A stretch of DNA of 64,000 bases from Siphonodentalium dalli (GCA_032622095.1 CP136064.1:276111614-276175613); one strand, 5' to 3'; positions 35,159 through 46,061 are shown, counted from the first letter of the stretch. A program made the numbers and translations. Notes: generated by a model from the letters alone, not told the origin.

Positions 35159-36190
35159 ATGGCGGCGAAATCGAATTCAAACAACATTTCACAAACCGAA
35201 TGCCAAACGCCTATCTCAGGAGCCATATATCAGGGACTTTCTGTAGTGAATGCGGGTCATTATGACTTTCAAAACCCAGCCAATGATTCTACTTCTGCAT
35301 ATTCCCAGTCAAATTATGACTTTGGTGCCTTCCATGATAAAATTACGGACACGGTCGATAACTTCGCCGGGTCAAAGGTCATAACAGACATATCAAACGC
35401 CAGCACACTCATACAAATGCCAGCCAGCGAAGACAATGTGTGTCGCGATAAATACCTAACGGGATTGATTAATCCGGATTTGACAGCCAGAGGCAATACA
35501 CAAGTGAATGAACCAGGATTACCCGTCACACATGAGTATCACTATCAACAACACCAGATGATCGAAAATGCGTTACGGACAGAGGACCCCGGCACTTGTG
35601 CCATCATAAACATGTTACAGAACAACACAGTTAAACTCGGTTCGATTGATGAACTCAAGAGCGAAATGGCCAATATGAATAGGACACTCTCGGACATACG
35701 GTCGTCTGTTTTCAACCTAAAAGGCAGGGTGACCAACTTGGAAATAAAGGACCAGTGTAAATCAAGTGATATCATCAATCTTCAAACATTCCAGGAAAGC
35801 ACCAAAAATAAGATAGTTGAACTTATACAAAGGTCCGCTAAATTAGACCTCATTGACGAACGATCCAAACTAGTGCTAGAAAAGGTCACAGACGTGGAAT
35901 CTAGGTTCATGAGAAATGAACTTATATTCACAGGCATATGCGAGGCTGAAACTCCCGAACACTCAACCGAGGTAGTCCTCAAACATTTCATGGAAGACCG
36001 TCTTGATGTCGACCACGATATTAGTCTGGAATTCGCTAAACGGCTTGGCAAAGGTAAAAGCCCGAGACCAACACTGGCTCGATTTTCCAGACTGAAGGAC
36101 CGGGATGCAATTAAACGAAAAAGCGGAATTCTCAGAGGCACAAACTTATTTATAAATGAGAACTTCCCTGATAAAGTTTTTCATTTTTAA
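35159..36190 (+). CDS. LINE ORF1-type nucleic-acid-binding protein, 3'-truncated
   Basis: 343 codons from an ATG in AAAAATGGCGG. Residues about 1-150 are a polar leader. Residues 160-250 have the heptad character of a coiled coil (ELKSEMANMNRTLSDI, SVFNLKGRVTNLEIKD). Residues 253-340 resemble the RNA-recognition and C-terminal part of L1-type ORF1 proteins (NELIFTGICE, then RPTLARFSRLKDRDAI, then GTNLFINENFP). Such proteins trimerise, bind element RNA and act as chaperones in retrotransposition. The frame ends where a 600-bp dispersed repeat begins, and the stop TAA comes from that junction, so the natural C-terminus and ORF2 are missing. It is otherwise unbroken, suggesting a young copy. Confidence 0.8.
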   Translation: MAAKSNSNNISQTECQTPISGAIYQGLSVVNAGHYDFQNPANDSTSAYSQSNYDFGAFHDKITDTVDNFAGSKVITDISNASTLIQMPASEDNVCRDKYLTGLINPDLTARGNTQVNEPGLPVTHEYHYQQHQMIENALRTEDPGTCAIINMLQNNTVKLGSIDELKSEMANMNRTLSDIRSSVFNLKGRVTNLEIKDQCKSSDIINLQTFQESTKNKIVELIQRSAKLDLIDERSKLVLEKVTDVESRFMRNELIFTGICEAETPEHSTEVVLKHFMEDRLDVDHDISLEFAKRLGKGKSPRPTLARFSRLKDRDAIKRKSGILRGTNLFINENFPDKVFHF

Positions 36191-36770
36191 AGAAAATTAG
36201 GTGATTACTTTTTGTGAGAGTATTCGCCTACACTATCAATTGACGACTGAACCTTACGATTTATGTCAAAGTGACAATAACTACCATTAACGACAACATA
36301 TCTGCCATGCACATGCGGAGGTTCGTATTGGGAAAGTATCAAAGTCTGCGAAAAAAGCCTGATATCTGCACCCAATGTAGCATAAAAACACTCGAGATGC
36401 TAACTGCTTCCGGTGTCGTGTGTACACATTGTAGCTGGAGCTTAGGCATGCATAAATATCCATGTCAAATATTTGATACCACCAAAGTAAATGAGTGTGG
36501 TATAAACTATGATAGACACGAAACACATGGACTCATCGATGAATGAATGTCCAAAGGTAAAACAATAAGCCAAATTTGCCAATTAACTAGTACTACATGT
36601 CATTTCGAAGGCTGCATATACAGTACGGTGATTACGGTAAACGAGAGAGTGGTTCATCAAATCATGGGGATACATATTACATAACATAAAGACAGTATGT
36701 CCACATGCATGCTTTGGCAGCAACTATTTGTGCAACTGAGAAAAAGGAACACTTTCTATCTGGGTAAAGC
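36178..36770. repeat. 600-bp dispersed repeat, copy 2
   Basis: Matches 24772-25385. It abuts the truncated LINE ORF1 at TTTTTCATTTTTAAAG and is followed immediately by a 15-G run (36772-36786). In copy 1 the same end continues into ordinary sequence. Confidence 0.8.
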
Positions 36771-36786
36771 AGGGGGGGGGGGGGGG

Positions 36787-38383
36787 TGGTCGGAACAAAA
36801 TTTCAGGCACGTATGGCATTTATTCCCTTTCGATCATTTTTTGTACCCACCCACCCCCACCGCCAAATTTGTTTCTGTTTTCGGCAGTTTTTTCCGACCA
36901 TTTTTTGACACCCACCCCCCTTTTAACACTAAAACAGAGATTTGCGAGGTGAAATTCACTGTAAACAGCTGTATATGAATTTCTGTGCATACTATTTATC
37001 ATGGATGTTAACATGGACATGTAAATAGGAATGAGCCATTTTGAGGTCATTCGGCCAAAAAAACATGGCTGCCAGCGGCCATCTTGGATTTCAAAATTTG
37101 CAACAAAATACAACACGATAACTGCCAAGCTGCAAGGCAGAGTTCAGTCCCCCACGCTACGCGGGACTTACCGCTGCCCGCTCCTCTGCACTATTTAAGA
37201 CTGTCTATTTTTAGAAATGTGAAAAACCCAGAAAATGGCTGTCACTTGGGTGGCGAAACTCCAACTAAGACTTACATTTCGGCTTGTTTCTCTTGGTTAA
37301 CGTCCGATACATGGAGATGCTATAAGGTAATCCAAAATAAGTGCGCTAAAGAAGATATCAGCCGCAAGTTAAAGTTGTTAATTGGATATTTAGCGGACGA
37401 GATTCCAAAATCATCTTGTGAATTGTAAATTCTAAGCGGATCAACAAAATTTCTTCTTGTTTTGCTTATAATTAATATAAAGAGAGTTTATTTACAAATA
37501 TACCGTACAAAAAGACAAAGAGACTGATTCGAACACCTGGTACTCCACACTCTTGCTCTCAGAAAAGTCCACGGAGTACATGCAAGACATCTAATTCTGA
37601 AAGTGTGACTTGCAGAACACCAGGCAAGAAGTTGAAAAAGAAAGTAGGCACAACCAGCTAACACTAACTTGACAAAGTGACTAACAGTTAAGAAAGCCAG
37701 AGTGAAGAAGAGGTTGATGAATAGCAACTCTCCTTTATTGTCTGTTTTCCAAACAAATGATCTAAATTGGTGGCACATGCATGCAATTGGCATAAACATC
37801 ATAGTCATTGGATAGTTTTCAGGATCACTGAACAGTTTGTCACATTCTAGTACTTATGAATATTGCATCATATTTGGCAACATTGTCCTCTAAATTTACC
37901 TCGAAGCACTTGTTCAAAAATATTTGGCCTAGACCAAAATAAAATTGACCTGTGTTTCTGGTGACCCACCCGCCCCTATTCCAGTGCCCCCGAACGTTTT
38001 CATTTTATTGATTTTGCAAAATTAGTACGCATTTGATTTTATTTTCTGTGTAAACCGATTGATTTCCATGTAAAATGGACACATCATGTGTATTGTTAAA
38101 CCGTAAATTATACCACACTTCAATTAGGTCACAGCCAAATTAAACTTATTTTTCATGTGTTATTCAATAAAACAATAAATTACACTCTATTCTAATATTA
38201 TGTACTTAAGTTTTATTTATTTCATAGTACATTAAAAACAAGGAGAAGCAGCCTAGGATAGTATCCATATATTCATTTTGAGCAAAGGTGAAAATAAAAT
38301 GAAAAAATTAAATAAAATGAAAAGCCACCCGCCCGCCCTATTTTTTTCTTGCATGTCACCAGAAACACAGGATTATATTGTTT
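36787..38383. other. Mostly gene-free; weak unknown open frame
   Basis: A plus-strand frame at 37084-37428 ends ISRKLKLLIGYLADEI and is not recognised. Downstream, about 37503-37660, another plus-strand frame is Lys-, Arg-, Ser- and Thr-Pro-rich (IRTPGTPHSCSQKSP). Either could be exon remnants. The segment near 37945-37975 (CCTGTGTTTCTGGTGAC) recurs inverted at 38356-38372, marking a dispersed element. Confidence 0.3.
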
Positions 38384-38563
38384 TGGCCCTATCAGCATTT
38401 TCTTGGACTTTCACTGGCTTATCTAAACCGAGTGTCTTGGGTAGATTACTTAACATTTGAGTTGTCAGACTCCCACTCATGGCAACAAAGGGAATCCCAG
38501 GGAAGATGATGGCAATAACTTCAACTTTTTGTAAGCAGTACGGAATTTTTTTTCATTGAAATG
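38384..38563 (-). pseudogene. RecQ-type helicase fragment, motif III exon
   Basis: The minus strand reads FRTAYKK, then after a one-base break EVIAIIFPGIPFVAMSGSLT, then NLPKTLGLDKPVKVQ and NADRA. This is the order FR-x-AY, proline-rich loop, motif III (here MSGSLT, usually ALTAT or similar) and DR-N found after the DEAH box in RecQ-family ATP-dependent 3'-5' DNA helicases. The frame then runs into a stop within a dispersed repeat (from 38375 down). The exon for motif II lies about 1.2 kb upstream on the same strand. The single-base break and the repeat intrusion point to a pseudogene. Confidence 0.6.
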
Positions 38564-39601
38564 GTGAAATGTGATGATTTTGATAATATTTTTAAAAACA
38601 TTTTTTATGTATGACTTGGACAACTTGTGATAATTATGTTAGTACCAACCCTGGTGTAAGTGCGCTCTGTTGTGTATTTTCCATTTTTATTAATATAGCA
38701 ATAAATAAGTTGAATCTTCTTTCTTTCCAAAAGTATTCCCCCCCACAAACAATTTGAACAGTGGGTGAGATAAACATCTGCTTTGATGGATGGACAGATG
38801 TATGAAGGACTAGATTCATGTACATGTAATACAGTTGGTGTTTATACCCACCATTCCTATGGGACATTGGGGTATAATCATTATTGTTATAGTCAATGTT
38901 ATTTGAAACTAGTAAAAGCTGATTACTACATTTACATGCAGACAACTGGCTTTATGAACCATGGGGCCTCAAGCGATCTGCCCCTTCACATGAATATTTA
39001 GAACACAATTAAAGATGCTCTATCTCTTCCCAGCATCACTTCAAAGTTCAAACTAACTCAATGAAACTCATTTTCAATTACTATTTGAATTATTATTATC
39101 AAAGGCTACCAAAGCCACACAAGATAAGAATTTGTTACCACAATTTCATAAGTGTAATGAATATAGATTACTAACCAGAAATCTTGTAATGTTCTAAAAA
39201 AAACAATAAGCACTTTTCTGCCCTTCCTCTTTAATAATTAGAGAATCAAATTAATTATTAGCAACAAAAATAGCTCCTGATTCAAAATATTGATATTATT
39301 TCACGTTTCACCCATATCTGTACAGAAAGTTCAGGGAAGAGATAAAGCACCTTTAAATTGTATCAACGCTTGAGGATGGAAGCGATCCATCATGTGGTTC
39401 AGCCAGGCTCTGCTTTATATGTTAACACTTAAAAGTCTTGAATTCAACAAATGGTTTTTTCTTCATTTTAATACATCTGTTGTTCTCAGATATTTCAACT
39501 AAATTTCAATTTATGGTATATGCACAAATTTAGACTGGCAATATATTAGAACTTTTGTAGCCTGACTACAGTACACGTTTTAGTAGCTATACGGTCTCAC
39601 T
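38564..39601. other. Gene-free, inferred intron of the helicase relic
   Basis: AT-rich sequence between the two helicase exons. No further exon is recognised. Confidence 0.4.
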
Positions 39602-39680
39602 AATTCACAGTGAACTCAGTATGATACTACATGCTATTAAATATGGAAGCATGTATCCAGTACTGAGTTCATTGTGAATT
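39602..39680. repeat. 79-bp inverted repeat
   Basis: AATTCACAGTGAACTCAGTA is mirrored by TACTGAGTTCATTGTGAATT with one mismatch. An inner pair CTACATGCT and AGCATGTA surrounds an AT-rich centre. It looks like a small foldback element inside the helicase intron. Confidence 0.8.
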
Positions 39681-39725
39681 ACTATATCAATTACCACCTA
39701 TAATACAATTATATCAATAATTTAC

Positions 39726-39921
39726 CACATTTAACAATGTGGCACTCATCCACCACAACAGCAGTAACTGCATCTTTAAAGATATCCTTTCCTATCAATT
39801 GGCACCAACGGCTGAATTTAGTAATGCCTCAGGATGGGTTATCACAATGTCAAAATCCCCCTTTGCTACATCAGCCAGAGAAACAGATACACGCTTTGGA
39901 CCGGTGTGGTCCAGGGGTCGA
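39726..39921 (-). pseudogene. RecQ-type helicase fragment, motif II (DECH) exon
   Basis: A minus-strand exon is bounded by acceptor CATTCAG (before 39921) and donor GTAAAT (39725-39720). It reads GDFDIVITHPEALL, then, after a one-base break near 39815, SRWCQLIGKDIFKD and AVTAVVVDECHIVK. THPEALL and VVDECH are the Ib-II region and Walker B box of RecQ-type superfamily 2 helicases. Motif I (Walker A) is not found upstream, where the MULE relic begins. Splice sites are kept but the frame is broken, so this is a decayed gene or a sequencing slip. Confidence 0.62.
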
Positions 39922-39929
39922 CTGAATGA

Positions 39930-40790
39930 GTATGGAACAATTTGTCATAACCGTGTAACATGGCATCAACTAATCGATTTGGATGGATATCGAATTGAGT
40001 AATCTATTGTTTTTCATATAACTTTATAATGATCGAAGAAACATGCAAACCACATTACATTGTACACACACAAGACAGTCACATTAGTCCAACAGTAGTT
40101 GTACTTAGGTATATAACTGTAATTGTCAGGACTATAAAATCAGCCATTACAATCTCTAAAATTAATGTAGTTGTCATTTTAGTACACATTTGTATAATTG
40201 TAATCAGTATACCGGGTAGTTATTTCGTTTAAATTTCAATTTAATGAAAATAAGTATGATACAAATCATGCATACGATGAGTTGAGTGCCATGTTAGATT
40301 GGTTGTAACACATTCTTGCCCTATAGGTAGCTGCATATCTGTCCAATACCAGTACATTTAATTAGTGCATGTTCGCATTACTAGAAATACTATTATCGTG
40401 CATCGTTCCCAGTATATCCCACCAGAGACAGACAATTATGCATGCAATTGGCAAACAATGTAAGTTTTAACATATATGGACTCATTGCAATGCACTGAAC
40501 TCAGTAACCTTATAGTTTGTACTATACAGAGTAAAAATTTGAGAAAACAGATAATTCATTAACATATAGCCTAGCTATTATAGGTGGACCGGACAGTTTT
40601 GGACCGGTCCAGGTACATGTATATGTACCAGACCGGAATGGGCTGGAGCGCATTGGCAGTGAACTGGACCACCCAAGGTGGTCTGGTCCAGTCCGCATCA
40701 CTAGTCTACATCTACAGTATACCCCATGCCCTCAATGAACTGATGATTATTAGGGGGAGAATGAATACAAGATACTTACATGGGTAAAAG
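39930..40790. other. Gene-free stretch with a hairpin cluster
   Basis: Around 40585-40700 the motif GGACCGG recurs. GTACATGTATATGTAC and CTGGACCACC with GGTGGTCTGGTCCAG form inverted repeats. No helicase motif I exon could be recognised. Confidence 0.45.
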
Positions 40791-41555
40791 ACAGCGGTTT
40801 TTTGCGCGATTGCTGATATCGCTGAGGTGTTTTCAATATATTAAAACAGCATTGTATCATGCCAGAGCCGAAAACCAGCCAAAGTTACCAATTCATCGTT
40901 CAGGTGTCGACCTTCCTGATGTATACAAAACAACAGCCAACAACCACAACTTCCTACTAGCCGATGACGGAGAGACTGAAAAGATTCTGATATTCGCGAC
41001 CAGAGAAAATCTAGAAAATTTAGCTGTTGCCGGAACGATCTTCTGTGATGGAACGTTTGAGAAAAGCCCAACGATCTTCTTTCAACTGTACACGATACAC
41101 GCATTCCTGTCGAGATGGTTGGTGATGCCTGGTTCGAAGCGCTGGACGATTACCCGGCGACAAGCAACACAGGTCTCGAAGAAAACGTCACCAAGTTCAC
41201 GGATTACATCACCGAGTTTTGGGTGGAAGGGAGCCATGGCCGCCAGCTATGGAATCACCACGACACAATTGGTCCAAGAACGACAAATCATGTGGAAGGA
41301 TGGCACCGAAAACTGCAGTTGGTGTTATCTTGCTCACACCCGAACATCTTCAGGTTGATAGATTTCCTGAAGAAAGAGCAAGCTTACCAGGAAGCAACCG
41401 TCATCCAATTGAGAGCGGGTGGAAGGATTGGCCCACGCAAGATGCGATATCGCAAAGTTGACAATTCCATCAGACATTTCAAGAGAGTTTTCGGCGCAGG
41501 CGAAATAGATATTCTCGAATACATGGATTCAGTATCAAACAGTATCAAACATTAA
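40791..41555 (+). pseudogene. MULE-type transposase, internally deleted and frameshifted
   Basis: The first frame (to about 41110) has FATRENLENLAVAGTIFCDGTF then FFQLYTIHAF, the N-terminal part of the MULE DDE domain with the first catalytic Asp in CDGTF. From 41115 a second frame reads VGDAWFEALDDY, PRTTNHVEGWHRKLQ and IDFLKKEQAYQEA, the C-terminal part of the same family. The middle, with the second catalytic Asp and the zinc-coordinating Cys/His region, is missing, and the frames differ by one. A deletion of several hundred bases at the junction near 41105 explains both. No N-terminal FLYWCH or WRKY-like finger is seen. The transposase cannot be active. Confidence 0.78.
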
Positions 41556-42282
41556 TGTGCTATAATTCATGTTATGTTATATTGATAGTATTTGTTATAT
41601 ATATATCTTGAGTATTTAATAAATTTGTTGAAATATATCACATGTGCATTTCTTCGTTCATAATGCAACTTCCGGTGTCCGTTCAGTGGCGGGGTTAATA
41701 TGTGTGGATAGGGCGAATATCGGCCTTTCGTTAGACACCAAAATGAGCCCTCTACGCGCTGTGTTCCTCGAGTTTTGAATTTTCCAAAAACCCCAATTAT
41801 CCTCATCGTCCGGCCGCTCATCGCCGTCGAAATTAGCCATCGCCACCAATTCCCAGTAACAATTATGATAAAAACTATAGTCGGCAGCTCTGTGATGTTG
41901 AGGATTATCACACCTGCCCCAACACCTACCCGAAACAATAGCCGCCGGGTGAACAGGACGACCCCATTATGGATCATGTATATCGATCTCTCCTATAATT
42001 GGAGGTAATAAAGCTATCTCTTAGGCCAGTCAAAATAGTGTCACTTGATATGTTGGAATGTGAGATCACCACATCCAGCTCCATTGATGTGATGTTGCCG
42101 ATATATTCAATTTAATTTATTATTATTCTGATCATCAAAATAGATATAACAGAAACATATTGCAAAATTCGATGCAAATATAATTGTTGCATGGATGCAC
42201 ATGTGGATATAATATAGTTGTATACAGTAATAGTGTCTTGATCTGTATATAATTATATTTATCTGATATATATATCGGTTTA
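41556..42282 (+). repeat. MULE-associated downstream repeat, first part (copy 2)
   Basis: From 41970 the sequence matches 28984-29279. It contains an about 23-base stretch near 42137 (AAATAGATATAACAGAAACA) absent from copy 1. The match breaks at 42282, where the TTA-flanked insertion begins, and resumes at 43736. The 41556-41969 part has no recognised feature. Confidence 0.75.
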
Positions 42283-43732
42283 GGGCGCGTACACATGGCC
42301 AGCAAGAAAATATCAGGTATGCCCCATGTGACTTACTTGACCAATGAAATAAATAATACCGGAAAATATCCGACGAAGGCAGCGCGCTGATATTTTATCG
42401 CCAATTGGTGATATGTGTTCACCTTGATAGGTGGCCATCGGTATCCGTTAACTAATCTCGCGGGGATATGATCGTAACAATTCAAGCGCTCGAGTTATGA
42501 TCCATCAATAGTATCGTCTGTTTCAACATACTACGTATTTCCATTTTATATTGGTTGTCAGAACAGCTGATGTATTATATATACATTTATATACGTGTGT
42601 ACAGAGACATGGCGACAGGGGGGGGGGCTTGGGGTGTGGCCAATATTTTCAACAGTTCGACATTTCATACCTGCCAAAACATTAGTTGGAAATTTCACGC
42701 CAACAATAGGTTGAAAATGTTCTTGTATTTTGATTTTTTTTTAATTTCTTGGGGGAATTAATTGTTTTTGGACCAATATTTGCATATTTTCCTATTTTTG
42801 TTAAAAAATTTGGTCTGAAATGGTCATCAGTTGGAAACTGACCAACCTCAGGGGGGGGGGTGACAGGTTGAAAATTTCCAACAGTTTGACAGCTTGTGTC
42901 CTGATCCCTCCCCCGTGGCCAGTCAAAAGTCTAAAACTGCTAGTTAATTTAAGAAAACAATATTGTCATACATTTGGTCAACATTGTCATTGGAATTGTC
43001 ATCAGATGTAAATTTTCCACTAAGTGGGGTGTCAGGTTTGAAATTTCCAACTCTAGGAATGATTGAGGCTAGTCTAGATGGTAGGATTTTGCGATTTTCT
43101 TGTTCAGATTACAAAATTTTCGCACACCGGGCCGAACCATGGTCTAATATTAGGCACAAGAGCACTGAGGTGCAATGGGGTGCAAATGGAATTATGGAAA
43201 ACTTGTGTTTGGTCTGATTCTGATTCAGGGGGGGGGGGGGGTAGTTAGAATTTCCCAAGGTGGACACTCCCGAACGGAAAACCCTCTGCGTGTATGGGGA
43301 TGCTTTATAATTTGGTACCTCACATGTCTTGATTTAGTTGTTTTACTTTAATTTGGACTGTATGCATAGAGGTGATGCATAGATGAACCATATCAAGTAA
43401 TGAGAACATACATCAGAGCTCACCGCGTCCCTGAACACACATCCCTACTCCAACGACGAGGGCGCATTCCTTTCTCGTTAAAATAGGTGGCATTTTAAAT
43501 TTTCCATAACACTTTATAACTCTCTGAATATTCGATATGGACTATAGGTTGTTTGTCCGCAGTAATTCACTTCAACAAACACGACTAACACTAGTCACAT
43601 TGAGCTCAATCATCGCCAACTAACCCGCCGCTTTCTCACGGGCGTAATCTTTGCAGCAAGAAAATATCAGAGTACAATTGTACCTGATATTTTCTTGCAG
43701 ATATTTTCTTGCAGCTTCATGTGTACGCGCCC
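42283..43732. mobile_element. Harbinger-like non-autonomous element (1,450 bp)
   Basis: Perfect 15-bp inverted ends GGGCGCGTACACATG are flanked by TTA on both sides (42280-42282 and 43733-43735). Subterminal GCAAGAAAATATCAGGTA repeats occur near both ends. The paralogous copy at 29275-29281 shows the site without the insert, confirming borders. A 3-bp TWA-type target duplication is typical of PIF/Harbinger elements. Inside are GGAAATTTCC-family segments and G runs (42618-42627, 42851-42860, 43228-43241) but no transposase, so it needs help in trans. Confidence 0.85.
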
Positions 43733-45037
43733 TTACTGTTGTGTTCGGCGTTATCGGTTTCGTGTTCGGTTATTGGATATGGATTTTGAATGGTTGTATA
43801 TAGGAATTAAGCCTCAAGAGGACTCAGATTGTACTACTTTTAGCGCATTTCGTATGAATAATGATAATATTCTCAATGTTTTCTCGTTGTTGGTTCTGAA
43901 AAGTATGGCTGGTTCTGAAAAGTGTGGCTAATTTCAACACATTTGGCCTCATCTAGAAATATGGCTTAAGATACTTTTCTCTTAGTTCTCAAGTTCAGTA
44001 CAGCGTAAAATTATTTGGTACCATAAATGTCACCCAGAGAGATGGTGGGTCCCCACTTAGCTCAACGAAGAATACCGACGACTTTCCGACTCTCGAGAAA
44101 TCCCATTGGTACCCGCCTTGTATTGGTGTTTTTTAACTGGTACTACAAGCTTTCAAACTGTCGGTGGAAATTCCTAACCTAACATCTATGGTTGGCAATT
44201 CACTACAAAATAATTACCACTGGATGCATGCAAATCACCCTTGTGACAGATATATTATTTAATCTGAATTATCAAAGTTTCCACCTGTTAGAAATTCCTA
44301 TCGTAACGTCACATATTATAGGTGACCTATATGGTTGATAACTCTCAACTGATTGCTACATTTCAGTACAAATTGCGGTCTAAAAACAAATATGATTCTT
44401 AATTGTTTGGTATATCAAATTATTATGCAGCACAAAATTCACACTATTTTAGTCGGAAATTTCCAACTAATGTTGTGTCATGCATCAAATGTCCAACTGT
44501 TGTACTTTGGGTGTCGCCCGCTGACACACATCGATCTCTGGTGACAAATATTGCCTTGATTGAAATAAGTTTATGAAAATACTTGAAAATGGTTCATATT
44601 TATACATTAACTAATTGGGCTATCTGGCGTTGTCAATGCGAGTTAGAATGTATGTGTATATGATTTATGTCAGTACTAAATTTACATATAGTAGCCTATA
44701 CATATATACATAATAATTCACTGCATAGTTGTATACACATACATATATATATATGCTTTATGAATGCCAAAGACGAACCATTATCACAACTGTCAAGACC
44801 CCCCCCACCATGATATATCTTTGGTGATGTGGACGACACTGTCAATTTTGCCAGCCCATTTCCACAAGCTCCAACATTTCTGAAAAGTACCATGTCATGA
44901 GATTCCTCGCGTATACATGTTTAATTAAGTATGAATATGACAATAGCTGAGAACAAACTGTTTTATCAATGCCTCTCCCGTTACACAATTCGAATAAAGG
45001 ACAACACTGATACATGTAATTATTGTTAGTTTCAGCC
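43733..45037. repeat. MULE-associated downstream repeat, second part, and unassigned sequence
   Basis: 43736-43945 matches 29280-29464. Beyond ACACATTTGGCC the copies part, because copy 1 is cut by composite copy B. From 44040 to 44540 degraded GGAAATTTCC-family phrases appear. No gene is recognised. Confidence 0.55.
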
Positions 45038-45148
45038 AGCCACGACGGAGCACCAGCTGGTCGGCAACCTGCAAAAATGCCAGCCAACAAAACGACCATC
45101 GGGCATGGCATTTTTGCAGTGCAATTTTGCCAGCGTATGAACGTATCC
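45038..45148. mobile_element. Right terminus of the GGGTACGT family, unpaired
   Basis: Ends TTTGCCAGCGTATGAACGTATCC followed by TTA. This pairs better with the unpaired left terminus at 28717 (both have GCTGGCAA and ATTGCA) than with the complete MITE at 45406. AAAATGCCAGCC and GGCATTTTTG form an inner inverted pair. Confidence 0.6.
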
Positions 45149-45405
45149 TTAAGTTAGTTATGTGTGTGCCCGGTTTTCTTAATGGCTTTCATCAGATCCC
45201 CCAATCGAGTTGGAAATGGTTCAGATCGTCGGAGTTCAGTGCAATATATCGATAAGACTTATATCGTAATTCAAGTTCTCGAATGCGATTTCAGAGAGAG
45301 TTCGTCGGGGTTAAATTTTGTTTTATACATTTATTTCAGAATTGATAGTTGAAAACATTGTTATGTAAACAAAACTGATCGATTTCGTCAACAGACAACG
45401 TCTTA

Positions 45406-45817
45406 GGGTACGTTCATACGCTGCCAAGTTTGCACGGTATGTTTTTGCGGGCATTTCGTCATAGAAAACCACATGGTGCCATGCAGAATATGAACGGAAA
45501 CCTGCACATAACATGCATCTTTGCCAAAAGCGAAAGACATGAGAAGTAACATTTATCTAGTTCCACTTGTGACAGTGCTACTGGAATTTGCCTTAAAATA
45601 CTGAATGATTTATTCTTGCGAGACAGTTGCATTATATCTGCAGGCAAATTCCGGTAGCATAGTTAGTAATGGAACTACAGAGATTTTACTGCGCACGTAG
45701 TTAGCTGTAGCACAGCTTGTGTTTGTTTCCGTTCATATTATGGCACCATATCGTTTTCTACGACAAAATGCCTGCAAACCATATACCGTGCAAACTTGCC
45801 AGTGTATGAACGTACCA
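45406..45817. mobile_element. MITE of the GGGTACGT family, complete (412 bp)
   Basis: Left end GGGTACGTTCATACGCTG and right mirror GTGTATGAACGTACC are flanked by TTA (45403-45405 and 45818-45820). Inner arms also pair (AGTTCCACTTGTGACAG region with TAGTTAGTAATGGAACT), so most of the element is one large imperfect palindrome. The TTA duplication fits PIF/Harbinger. No coding content. Confidence 0.85.
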
Positions 45818-46061
45818 TTAATGATAACATTTTATAATTCTGTAAAATGAATTATTTCGCATTAACCCACATCGAAAACCGTGTCCCTATAAACCGCCAT
45901 GAGTGGGGAAACTGTAAAATGACAAATCAGCATGTTCATTTAATGTTTTTATTTTGTTGAACAAATAAACATACAGAAACAATTACAATAAAAAACAAAC
46001 CAAATATTTCCAGCTGCAGGAAGCATCTAAATCCTATAAGAAATACCAACGTCAAGCATGT

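Noticed and set aside
35314-36141. Minus-strand genes opposite the LINE ORF1
   Set aside because: Shadow frames with no domain, while the plus frame has a coiled coil and an ORF1-type C-terminal region.
37520-37545. tRNA gene on the minus strand (GTTCGAATC box)
   Set aside because: The box-B-like word lacks flanking T-stem pairing and no A box lies at the right distance.
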